Assembly: GCF_029946185.1 (NCBI RefSeq)
Contig: NZ_JAQSEA010000137.1
Location: 1 to 40,674 of the forward strand
Origin: Prosthecobacter sp.
Lineage (GTDB): Bacteria; Verrucomicrobiota; Verrucomicrobiia; Verrucomicrobiales; Verrucomicrobiaceae
Reading direction: 5' to 3'
DNA: 40,674 bases
Shown here: piece after piece, positions 23,993-35,900 of the stretch
Layout of the letters: the number at the start of each line of letters is the position of its first letter
Position numbering within the stretch: position 1 is the first letter of the stretch
Translations under genes and position numbers: made by a program
Notes under the pieces: model-generated
What the model saw: the letters and a program-made list of their open reading frames with translations, nothing else
Databases searched by the model: none
What the model was told of the DNA's origin: nothing

Positions 23993-26900
23993 CTTGCGGC
24001 GGCGGCGCCAGCCCAAGGCCAAGACCCCCAAAAGCAGCAGGAGCAAGCGGCCTGGTTCAGGCACAGCCACTACGATGACCCCCGTGGAGTACAAGTTGCT
24101 GAGGTCCCAGAACCTGCCGCCACTCAACGAGGGCAGGTCCATGAAATCCGTACCGGTGAGCTCGTTGCCATTGGCACTGTAGAAGGTGCCAGTGGGTGTG
24201 AGGTTGCCCCAGTCAATGAGCTTCCAAGAGTCTCCGACATTGAAAGCGGCCGAATCCAAGGTGCTGCCTTGACCGATGCCAACACTGAGAATCGCCCGGT
24301 CAATGGTGATGAGAGATGCCGCAGAGCCGACATCTTTGAAAACCAAGCGGTCAGCTTCGGTGGTCGTATTTGAGCCTTCGTTGAGGAAGAGATTCAACTG
24401 GAGTGTGGAGCCAGCGTATAGAGTGGCGAAACTTTGGCCGTCCCCTGTGGAGTTCAGCGCGACGGTGAGCTGGCTAGCCGCGGTTTGGTCAATCCCGCCA
24501 ACCATCAGGTTGCCATAAACCGTGAGACCATTGCCAATGCCGGGAGCGATGGTGCCAGTACCGCCAAGCGTGGCACTGCCAACCGTGGGACTGACAATCA
24601 CATTACCTGAGCCCGTGCCGGAGCCAGCACTGTTATTTACCAGCAAGGTCCCATCAAATACATAGGTATCGCCATGGTAGGTGTTGTTGCCCGAGAATGT
24701 GGCCACACCGGAGCCTGTTTTCACCACATTGAGTTTGTCCTGAGCACCATTGGTTTCGCTGATGGTTCCAGAGAAGGTCATTCCCGTCGCGGAATTCGCG
24801 GTTGTGGATTCAATGTAAAGGTCTTTGGTATCCACAGCGCCGACGAGAAGATCCTGCAGGGTGACGTTTCCGGTGAATTCGACCGCATTGGCGGAAGCAA
24901 TGGTGGCGGCTCCAATTCCATTGTAGTTGACGTCAATGTTCTGCGTGATCGTTGTGATGGCTGCATTGTCGATTTGGAGTCTGACATCGGGATTGGTCGT
25001 GTCCTGCAGCCAGTGAATTGGATCCGTACCCACACCATTGACGGTCGTGACACTCGGCGCGGCCATGAAGTAATTCCGACCTGCTGAGGAACCGCTGCTG
25101 ACGGACACACGAGCACCGTAGACCATGTTGGTCGAGTTATTGAAGGCTAGGACGGCATTTGAAGTCCCTGGGACATTGTTATTGACCCCGTCAATGCGAG
25201 CCAGGTTCATGGTCAGGTCGTCATTGATCTGCGTGATGACGTAGAGGCCGTTGCGCTCAGGATGATCAACTTCATCCTTCACCAGAATGATAGTCCTGCC
25301 AATGTCAGCGGTGCTGAAGGTCACGCCGTCAATGACACGGCTGACATTGTAAAAGGCACCGGTGCCACTGTTCAGAGAGTTGGCATTTCGAATCCCCCCG
25401 CCCGTGGCCAAAAATGCACCGCCGAGGCCACTGATGTTGGAGGCTGTGGTGGAAAACTCGTTCTCCACCCCCAGCAGTGAAGCACCATTGGTGGCGTAAT
25501 CGGCCGTCAAAGCAAGGCCAGTGGATGCTGGGGTGAAGGTGGAATCTCCCAGTTCAAGGGTGGTGGTCTGACCCAGTGATGAGGTGTTTTGAAGAACCAG
25601 AGTACCTGCCCGCACCACGGTGCCCCCCGTGATGGCGGCACCAGAACCACCTGTCTGTGAGCCATAGGTGTTGGCACCGGCGAGCACGACGGTCCCACCG
25701 CCAATGACCGTAATGCCACCCTGGCCTGAGATGGCTCCTTCGTAGGTGACGGTGGAACCGGCATTGTCAGACAAGAAGACATTGCGGCCGACGGCCCTGT
25801 CGATCTCGAGAGCGGCGGTGACCATTGTCGTAGTCGCCTTGGTTTCGAGCACCGAAATGCCTTCGCTGTTCGCATTGCCAAATGTCACTGCATTGGAAAG
25901 CATGTCTCCATTGAAGACCAAGGTGAGTGCCATGCCGGGAGAGCGTGTGTCGGTGGTGGTGCCGACTTCGACCGCACCGGTTCCCAGAGAGCCGTTTTGC
26001 TGCGCGATGAGTGTGCCTTCTGCGAGGGAGGTACCGCCAGCGTAGGTGTTGTTCGCGGCGAGGCTCAGCACGCCGTTGCCACCTTTGATCAGGCGACCGT
26101 CGCTGCCGGAGAGCACACCGTTTATGGTGGCATCAGGAGCCAGCACGCCGGGAGAAGAGTAAACAGAGCCGTGACCGCTGATGACTTCCACCAGACGAGA
26201 CTTGCGGCCAAGATCAATGCCATTGGCAAAGATCACGGTGCTGTCGGCATCCTGAGCGCCCAGAATGAGCGAATCATTGTCCGGCACGAAACCATTGAGG
26301 CCCCAAACGAGGGTGGCTCCGCTGCCGCCGAGGTTGACGGTGCGGTCGGTCGTGTAAGCGGCAAAGCCACCGCTGCTGGTCCAATCCACCTGAGTGTTGC
26401 CCGTGCCTATGCTGCGGGTGAAGTCGCCCGAATTGAGACCGACGACGCCGCCGTCGATACGGAGATGGCTGTTGGAAGGCAGCGCATCTACGGAATCAAG
26501 GCGCATGACGCCGCCCTGCAGATAGGTGGTGCCGGTGTAGGTGTTGGAGCCGGAGAGCGCGGTGGTGCCGTTGCCGCTGAGCACCAGATTGACGAGCAGT
26601 CCGGCGGCGGTGTTGTTGGCGATCGCGGAACTGATGGTGAAGGCCGTCAGCGGATTCCAGTTATAGATGATGAGGTCAGCGGTGGTGGTGTCCGTGTTCG
26701 CAAGGCCCGAGGTGAGGATACCTCCCACAATGGAGTTTTGGTGGGTGCCTGCGTGGGTGGCCTGCAAGATAGCGCCGCTGGTAAGGGTGAGGATGTCCGT
26801 GATGTTGATGATGCTCGAATTGAGAGCAACGGGCAGGGTCGCGAGATTTTCAGAATACAAGGCGACATCCGCGCCAGCGACTGTGCTGGTCAGACCATTG

Positions 26901-29900
26901 GGATTGGTGAATGTGACGGTGCGGGCAACCGTATTGATATTCGTAATGTAGGAGCCAGAGGGAATGCCAGGTCCGCCGATCGCCATTCCCAATTGCAGGC
27001 GAGGATCATTGATATTGGTGATGGTGCTGCTGCCAATGGAAGTGGTGCCGGTAACGGAGGCATTATCGAATGCATAAAGGTTCTCCGCATTGCCCGAGGC
27101 CGTGGTCGCCTGGCTCAGGGTGATGGTGCTGTTGTTGGGGTTGGTCAGATCAATGGCGGTGATGTAAGTGCCGTCTGCAATACCAAAGCCACGGATGAGC
27201 TGTCCGACCTGCAGCCGCTCAGCTCCCGGAACGCGTGTCACCAAGGTTGCGGAATCGCTGAAATCACCCGCAACGCTGGTTGCGTTGTTGGTCAGCAGAA
27301 TCGTATTCACCGAGGCACTGGAAACAGTGCTGCCAGAGAATGATTCTTCGAGCAGGGCACCGTCAGAGATGTGGTCAGTGGCAAGCCAGTTGGCCGGATT
27401 TGATTTGAAAGTGTGCGATCCTTTGATGTCGGAGCCGGTGAGGATGTTTGTGGCGGAGTCCACAATGGCAAAATTGTTCACGCCCGGATTGTTCGGATTG
27501 TTAATGCTGAACAGGGCACGTGGGATGACAACTCCAACGTCGACCAAGGCGCGGCCGGAAAGAGTGATCTGAGCCGCCAAGGCACCGCCATTCACTTCAA
27601 ACAGCACTGTGCCACCCTTTTCATAATTGATGGGCGAAGGGGTGTTGATGTCCTGCAGATTGAGGAAGGTTCCTGATCCGGTCGTACCCGTCACGCGAAT
27701 GACGGAAGAGCCTTCGGTGATATTCAGCGTGCCGATGATGTTCTGCGTGGTGGTGCGGCCAGAGATGCTCTGAATTTCGAGCGTGCCGCCGGCCATGGTC
27801 AGGGAGCCCACGTCGTTGCGGATGTATTGGTCGTTGAAGGCAGGCGAGAGCTTGAGTGTGCCGTCGCTGACCACCAAGGAATCGATGCCGTAGCCGCCGA
27901 AGGAAGTTCCGAGTAGGGCCAGGGTGCCAGAGCCGATCTTGACGATGCCGTAAGAATCCTGATTTCCCGGTGTGGTGAAATTGCCACCCATAGTGAGAAC
28001 CGTGTAGGCATTGCCCACATCCAAGATTGCGGTCTGATTGATGGTGAATCCACGGTCTGTGCTGGCGCTGGAGCCGTTGAATTGAAGCGTGCCACCGTTG
28101 AAGACCAGATTGGCCAAGGCATTGCGGGAGGCGCCCAGGCTGGAAGCAGGGCCTGCAAACACGAGGTTGTTGGAGCCGGTGGAAATTGCCGCCAAGGAGA
28201 TTTCGATCGTGGTTCCATTGATGATTTTGGTGACGGTGGCTCCCAGCGGAATGCCAGGTCCCGAGATCAGTTCACCCACACTCAGATTCGCAGTGGTGGG
28301 CACGAGGACTGTGACGCTGCCGTTGGCGGTGGTGGCGAGCAGGGTGGCACCAATGCTGGTGCTGGCTCCAAAGGTGAGATTGTTCTGGCCGGTGGTGGTT
28401 ACGGGATTGGAAATCTCGATGGTGTTTTGATCCAGGATTCGCACGATGGTGGAGCCGGCCGGAATGCCGTTGCCGGCAAGGGTCTGCCCGACGGTCATTC
28501 CGAGCGTGCTGCCCACGGTGATGAGTGTGCCACTTTGAGTGTTGGTGCCGCGAGTGCCGGTGAACAGGCCGGGGTTGCCGAAGGTGAGGTTGGCGGTCCC
28601 CGTAGCAGAGGCGAGCGTGGCGGCGTTGCCACCTCCATTGATAACGCCAATGGTGATCTGGGTGCCGTTGACGATGGAAAGGATGACCACGGTTCCACCA
28701 CCGGTGGGAATGGCTGCGCCTGTCACAGTCTGCCCGACGCTAAGCCCTGCCGTGCCACTGGCCACGGTGACCGTGGCGCTGTTGACGGTGGTGGTGGCTG
28801 AAATGGCACCCGCCTTCGCAACGACGGTGCTGCTGTCATAGCTCAGGCTGGAGTTGGTGGTGAGGAGAGCGCCGTTGGACAATGTCACCGTCGTTTGATT
28901 ATTGATGGCGGTGATGGTGACTCCCGAGGGGATCCCTGCCCCGCTGACGGTGGTCCCAATGGTCAAACCACTGGTGTCGGTGAGTGTCGCTGTGCGGCCC
29001 AGCGAGGTGAGGTTGGTGATCATCGCCGTGTTGGCATTGTAGCCTTCCACTCCCAGAGACTGGATGGTGGTGACCCCTGCATTCAGGATGGTGACCCCTG
29101 TGTAGAGATTCATGCCGGAGAGAATCAGGTTGCCCAGGCCCGACTTGTCGAGACCCGTCACCTGCGTGAAGTTGAGAGTGCCAGTGCCCGCAGCAACGGC
29201 GGCGTTGTTGAGGGTGATGGTGGAATTGGTGCCGATCGCAGTGATGATGGTGCCGTCAACGATGCCGGCTCCGGAAACCTGCATTCCCACGTAGAGACCG
29301 CTGGTACCATGGGTGCCATTGAGTCCGGTGACCGTCGTGCTGCCAGCCGCAGTGGTGCCCGCACGATCTTGGTTGAACTGAAGGGTTCCCGTCGCGGAGG
29401 ACGTTGGCGCCACGCTGAGGGTGATGGTGTTGGTCTGGAACTCCCGGGTCGTGATGCCTGAAATGGTTTCATTTACCACCCCATCGAGGGTGATGTTTTG
29501 GCCACTGATGCCGGTCACCTTGCGGCCAAGCAGGGTGGCTCCCAAGTAAAGATTGGTAGGAAGCGCGCCGGAGACAACCACGTTGGTGCCGGAAGCGCTC
29601 TGCACGCTGACTGTGGCCACTGAGGAGAGCCCGGTGATGGTGGTTCCCGCTAGGATGCCACTTCCGGTCACGAGCATGCCGACGGCAAGGTCCGCAGAGT
29701 CGATGTTACGCACCAAGTTGCTGGCACTCACGAGCGTTCCAGAACGGTCATCACGGCTGGCCGTGTTGTTGATGATCGAAGCGGAGATTTCCAATGGAGC
29801 ATTTGTGTTGTTCTGGATAATCAACAGGTCATTGACGGTGGTGCCCACTCTACCGGTGGTGAGTTTGCCTGTGCCATTGATGAGGGCCGAGTTGCCGCCC

Positions 29901-32900
29901 ATGTTGGGAGTGACCAAAATGGCACCGCCTTGAAGCGTATTGCTTCCATTGAGGGTGAGGGTGCTGACTGCGCCCCCGCTGAGAGGACTGTTAAACCGCA
30001 TTGTATTGGCAGTCCGGCCGGTCTGTGTGGTGTTGGCGATGAAATTCATGTTTCCAGTGGTGGTGGAAAGGGTCCAGTCGTTGTTCACCACATTGTCGGT
30101 GTAGTCGCTGTAGGCGCGAATCAGGAGATCGCCAGAAGTCGTGGTTCTCGTATCGACCAGAGCTTCGTTGAAGGAGCTTTTCCTAGCCCAATCCGAAGAG
30201 CCGACGGTGGCCCAAGCACCGAGAATGCCCACGGTGTTGTTAGTGTCGGTGCTGGCAATGTCGTTGGCGCTGAAGCTGATGGTAGCCCCTGCGCCACGGC
30301 TGATGCCGTTCATGCGGAGGATCGAGCCGCCGTCCAAACGAGAGACTCGATTTGCCCCAGCACTCAACGAGACGCCTGAAACGATTTCCACATGGGAACC
30401 GCCCGTCAGTTCGAGGGTGCCGCCAAAGCGGCTGCCACCGAGAACCAGCGCGCCAGTGTCGGAGAGTTTGCTGGAATTGTTGTTATTGTAATCAAGACGC
30501 AGAGTGCCGGCCTGGACAGTGTGATTGGTCACATTGTAACTAGGAAGGCTGTTGCGGGTGGTCAGATCTGCCTGGCCACTGAGGATCAGTGTGCCACTGC
30601 CGATCTGCGACACCGTGCTGCCTCCGCCAAAGGTGCCCTTGATGTTGAGGGAGGAACCTTGCTGAACCAGGATGGTGGAGTTGGCATTGACGAAAACGGA
30701 GCCAGCCCATGAACTGCTTCCCGTGGTGGTGGCCAAGGTGCCGCCAGCGAGGTAAATGGTTTGGACCGTGGCGTAGTTCACATTGCGCAAGTCGAGGGTG
30801 GCGTTCTGATTGCCGATGAGGTTGCTGGCGTTGGTGCCGCCGGCAATGATGATGCCTGCACCACCTGAGGCACCAAAAGCGCGGTCAATCGTGGCTGCGA
30901 GAATGCCGGCATTGACCATGGTTTCTCCCGTGTAGGTGCTTTTGGAGCCGAGCACCCAGGTGCCGTTGCCAATCTTGTTGAGCGAGGTGGCTCCGCCCGT
31001 GCCATCACCAAGAGCCAGACTGAAGTTGTTTTCACCGCGATTGGCTCCGCCCAGGGTCAGGGTGCGGGAGCCTGTGCCGATAAATGCCACTGCTGGGGAC
31101 TGGTCATTGAAGCCAATGTTCAGGGTAGCACCAATGAGGGTACCGTCAGCGATGATGGCCCCGGCGCTGTCACCCACACCGAGAGTGAAGGAACGATCTG
31201 TGAAGGTGGCGGAATTATTGAAAAACCGGAGGGAACCACCGTTAAACACCAGATTGGCGGCATCCATGGACGCGTTGCCGATGCTGCTGTTTTGCCCGCC
31301 AAATCCAAGCTGTGAAACGCGGATGCCACCACCGTTGATGACGGTGGGACCTGAGTAGGAATTGCCACTGCCCAGAGTGAGGATGCCGTTTCCGCTTTTC
31401 GTCAGGGACATGACACCGTAGGTGACCGAGCCGTCGCTGATCACTCCGCTGAAGGTGAAGCTGTCGGATGCATTGACGACCAAGGTGGAGGGAGAGGTGC
31501 CATTGTTGGTGATGGTGCCACTGCCCGTCACTTTGGCCACGGTGGTGGAGAAACCGTTCAAGTTGAACGTGCCATCCGTGTAGACGTTGTAGCCGCCGGT
31601 GCTGCTGACGAGGCCGGTGTTGCTTTCAAAGCGGACTTCGCCGCCGTTGGCGGTGAGAGTGCCATTAAACTGGTTGCTGCCACCCAAGCGCAGGAGGCCG
31701 GAGGTCAGCAGGATGTCGCTGGTGAGCGTGTTATTCCCAAGCAAGGCGATCGTGGAACCAAGCATGCGAATGAAGCCGATGGTGTTGTCGCCAGTCAGTT
31801 TGACGGCATTGAAGCCACTGTAGGCCAGGTTTTGATTGGTACCATTTGCGACTGCGAACTGGGAGATCTCGATGGTGGTGCCGTCAACGATGCTCGTAAT
31901 GACGGTGCCCACGGGGATGCCATCTCCAGTGACTGTGGCTCCCACTTCGAGTCCGGCGGTGGTGGTCACGGTCAAGGTGGTTCCACCGGTGACGAAGGTT
32001 GAAGCGAGTGTACCGACGTCAAGCGTCTGCGTGCCGATGGTTTCCAGGCCGCCCGAGAGATTGTTATTACCTGAGATCAGCAGCACTCCGAGGCTGCTGG
32101 CGTCGGGGGCAAAAATCAGGCTGCCGAGGGTTGCGGTGATGCTGTTGGCGGCGCTGAGAGTGAGGGTGCTGTTGGTGGCCACACGGATGAAACCATCTGC
32201 GGTCCCAACGGTAATGCCACGGTTGGCATCATCGAACACCAGATTGGTGCTGGCGCGCAGTGTACCGCCGTTGAGCGTCAACTGGTCAGCCTGGTAGGTC
32301 AAAGGATTCGCCCCCAAGTCACTTTCGCGGGCGATCTGCAGCACGCCTTCGTTGAGGTAGGTCTTGCCCGTGTAGGTGTTGAGCACGCCAAAGGTTAGCG
32401 TGGTGTTGACGGCAGTGGTGGGTTTCTGAGACAGGATGACTTGGTTGTTGCTGACGAGGCCAACCACGGTCGTACCAAGAGGAATCCCCGTCCCTGTCAC
32501 CGTCGATCCGATCGAAATATCCGTATTGAAGGAGCCTGTGGCGAGGGTCACCGAGGTGGTGTTGGGATTAATGGACAAAGTGCTGGCGGTCACCGTCGGA
32601 TTCAGTACCAGGGTGCCAGCACCCGACTTCACCACGGAAACCGCATTGCCGCCGTTGTTAACGATGGCGCTGAGGACATTGAGCTGGTTGACCGGCAACT
32701 GGAAGATGAGTTCATACGGATTGAGTGATCCGGTATAAGTGCCCGCTGTGATCCTGCCGCCTGTGATGGTATGGGTGGTGCCGTGGGAAAGAATGCCCCC
32801 GCTGTTGATGGTGAGCGTGCTCTGCGTTGTCGATGAGATCGGATTGATGTTGATGGTGAGGCCGGAGGTGCTCTGAATGTTGAGCGAGTTGATGGTGCGG

Positions 32901-35900
32901 CTGCCAAAAGTGGTGGGGGTCTGGGAGACTGAGACCTTCACATTTTGGGTGGAGGACCACGAATTGATCGAGTTGGTGGCATTTGCCAGGGTGTAGGAGG
33001 TGAGCCCCACGACGGCATTGACGGAAGCACCATTGACCGTCTGGGTGCCAATAGTGGCCCATTCATACGCCTGCACTCCGGAGGTGATGGTGGACCGAAT
33101 GGCCCAGCCGCCAATAATACCGTTCGTGAGCGTGGGTGCGCTGGTGAATGCGATGACACCGCCGGTGTCCGCACCGCTGCGAGTCGAGTTAAAGATGGCG
33201 GTGGATCCAGCAGCGCGGGTGCCCAGGCTGGCGAAGGTCAGCAAGTTGGAAGCCGCATTGGACCGTTCAGAGACAATGCGGTTGGAACCACCCGCAAATG
33301 ACAAGGTGCCCAGGGTTTCAAAGAAGTTTTCCGAGCCTGAGCCGACACCCTGCAGGGTGAGCTGGCCGCCATTCATGGTGATGGTGGCGGTGTCGTTGAT
33401 GCGATTCACGGCGGTGGCACTCGTGTTTCTAATTCTCAGACCTTGGAAAGTCGTGCCGTCAGCCAGTGCGCCGCTGCCGGAGATCAGCACGCTGGTCACT
33501 CCGCTCAAGGAACCCGAGCCTTCGATCCGCAGGTCACCACCAAGGAGATTCACTGCGCCCGTCACCGTGCTGCCTGAGAGGACGGACAAGACACCCGCAG
33601 AGGTGACGTTGTTGCCATTGCCAAAAATCGTCAATCCACCGGCCTGAACATTGATCGCGCCATTCCAGTTCACGACGGTGTAATTCTGAGCGCCCGAGAT
33701 GTAGAAGCCGCCACCTGTAACGGTGGTTGAGGAGGTGAAATTGGTGATGCCGCCTTCCAGCACTTTGATACCGCCGCCAAATGTAGCACCCACCGTGTTG
33801 AAATTAAGAGTGCCGGTGCCGCCATCGCGCACGAGAGCCCCGGTGCCAGAGATGGCGCGTCCGAACGACCATGTACCACCATTGGTGATACGCATGCCGA
33901 GAGTGCCGTTGTTGGTGATTGTCTGAGCACCGATGGTTCCGCCGCTGGTCCCATTGCCGAAGCTGGTCGTGCTTTCGAGAACGAGCGTGGCTCCCGAGTT
34001 GATGGTGGTGGTGCCAGAATAGGAGATGTTGCCCAGAGCCAGGACCTGAGTGCCGTTGCCGCTGACGACCAGGTTGAGCACGCCGGTTCCGGTGTTGTTG
34101 GCACGATCCCGAATGTAGCCGTTGTAGTAGCTCACCCCGCTGGTGTTCAAAGTCAGGGTGCTGTTGGCGGACTGGTTTTCACCTTCCGTGTTTTCAATGA
34201 CGCCGGCCGCAGTGAAATCAGAAAGTCCACGGACGGTTTCATTGAAGCCCATCAGCTTCCAGTAGGCGTTGTTGCCATTGTTGCTGGGTGAGTCGCCACC
34301 AAAACCTGCATCAAAGCGGATGAGGGCGGTGTCGGCGATCTGCTCGTCAGCGCCAAGATGAACGAGGGTGCTGCCCAGGCCGCCCATGCTCACATTACCG
34401 AGCTTCAGGTCTCCCAGGATGGTGCCATTGGCCACATAAGTGCCATAATTAGTGGCGGTGGTGGTTGTGGCGGTGGAGGCATTGGACAAGACGAGCTGAG
34501 TGCCGTTTTTGACGGCGAGGACCACGGTGCCGTTGGGAATGCTGGAATTGCCGTTGATCACCATGCCTGCATAGAAGCCGGTGGTGTTGGTGACGTTGAC
34601 GAGCTGGCGGACATCATAGGTCGTGGCTGTGCCGGTCGCGTCGGTCAAGGTGGCGGGTTTATCGATCACAAACTGGGTGCTCGAATTGATCTGCGTGATC
34701 ACCGAACCCGCCTGGATGTTCGGATTGCCCGTGATCACCATGCCGATGTAGAAGTTGTTGGTATTGGCTCCTCCAGTCAGATTGACCGTGGTGCTGCCAT
34801 TTGTCGTTGTGGAGGTGGAAACCTGGACGCTGCTGAGCGTGGTGGTGTTCATGCTGGTGATGGTCTTGGCCAGCACGAGCTGAGGATTGGTGGCATCACC
34901 GAAGCCGCGGCTGAACACGGTGGTCAGGCCGGTGTAGGTGTTGGCGGTTTGACCGCTCAGGGTGACACGACCAGCCCCCATGATGTCGAGACCAAAAGTT
35001 GAACCTGGGGTCTGGGAAATAGAGCCGCTGATGTCGAGACGGGCCGCTGCGCCGCCAGCGTTGGAATTGATGCGGAGGTTGCTGGCCAGCTGAATCGGTG
35101 CGGAGATCACGTCCACGCCGGCGCCGGTGCTGTTGGACTGCACCTTGCTTAGCAGGGCCTTGCCATAGTCACCGTTGTTGAAGATCAGGCTGCCGCCGCT
35201 GCCCTGAGCGATTTCGAAGCGGTTGGTGTTGTTCTGGTCACCCAAGACGAGCACGCCCACGGTTTTGCTGCCATCCAGGGTAATGGTGGCATGCAGATTG
35301 ACGGCAGTGCCGATATTGGTGGTCAGATTGACGATGGAACCGATGGAGTTTGGCACGGTGGCAGGGAGCCAGGCGGCCACGGAGTTCCAAGAAGTGCTCC
35401 GGTCCAGATTGAAGTTGTTCATCAAGACCGGGATGGTCCCGGGCCGGGTGATCGTCAGGATGATGCCGTAGAGGTTGAAAAGGCTCACATCGTAGACGAG
35501 TCCGCCGCCGAGTGTGGGCAGGAAAAGATCGCCACCGCCGGAACCACCTGTGCGGTAGTTTTCACCGACGTTGAAGGTGGAAAGCGCATTCAAGCCGACC
35601 CAGTTGCCGAGATTGAAGATATCGCCGCTCTGGGCCTTACCCGAGGTGGTGGCCAGTGTGAGATAATTGTTCAAGTCCTGAACGACGAAGGAGACTTGGT
35701 TCAAGGTCAGCATGCCGTTGACGGTGATGAAGTCGGTGCGGCCGGTCCCGATGGCGGCGGCATCCCAGGTAGCATAATTGAGGTCACGATACCCGCCAAG
35801 GGTGTCATAGTTACCGGTGAGAAGTGCACTGGTCAGACCTAGGCCGCCGTTCAAGGTGGCGTTGGCAATTTGGAAATTGGCGGTGGAGCCCGTCTGCAAG

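Noticed and set aside
25997-27343. 448-codon plus-strand open frame opposite the giant gene
   Set aside because: It is antisense to Gly/Thr/Asn-rich repeats, has a repetitive composition and no domain; similar long antisense frames occur at 37826-38986 and elsewhere in this GC-rich repeat gene.
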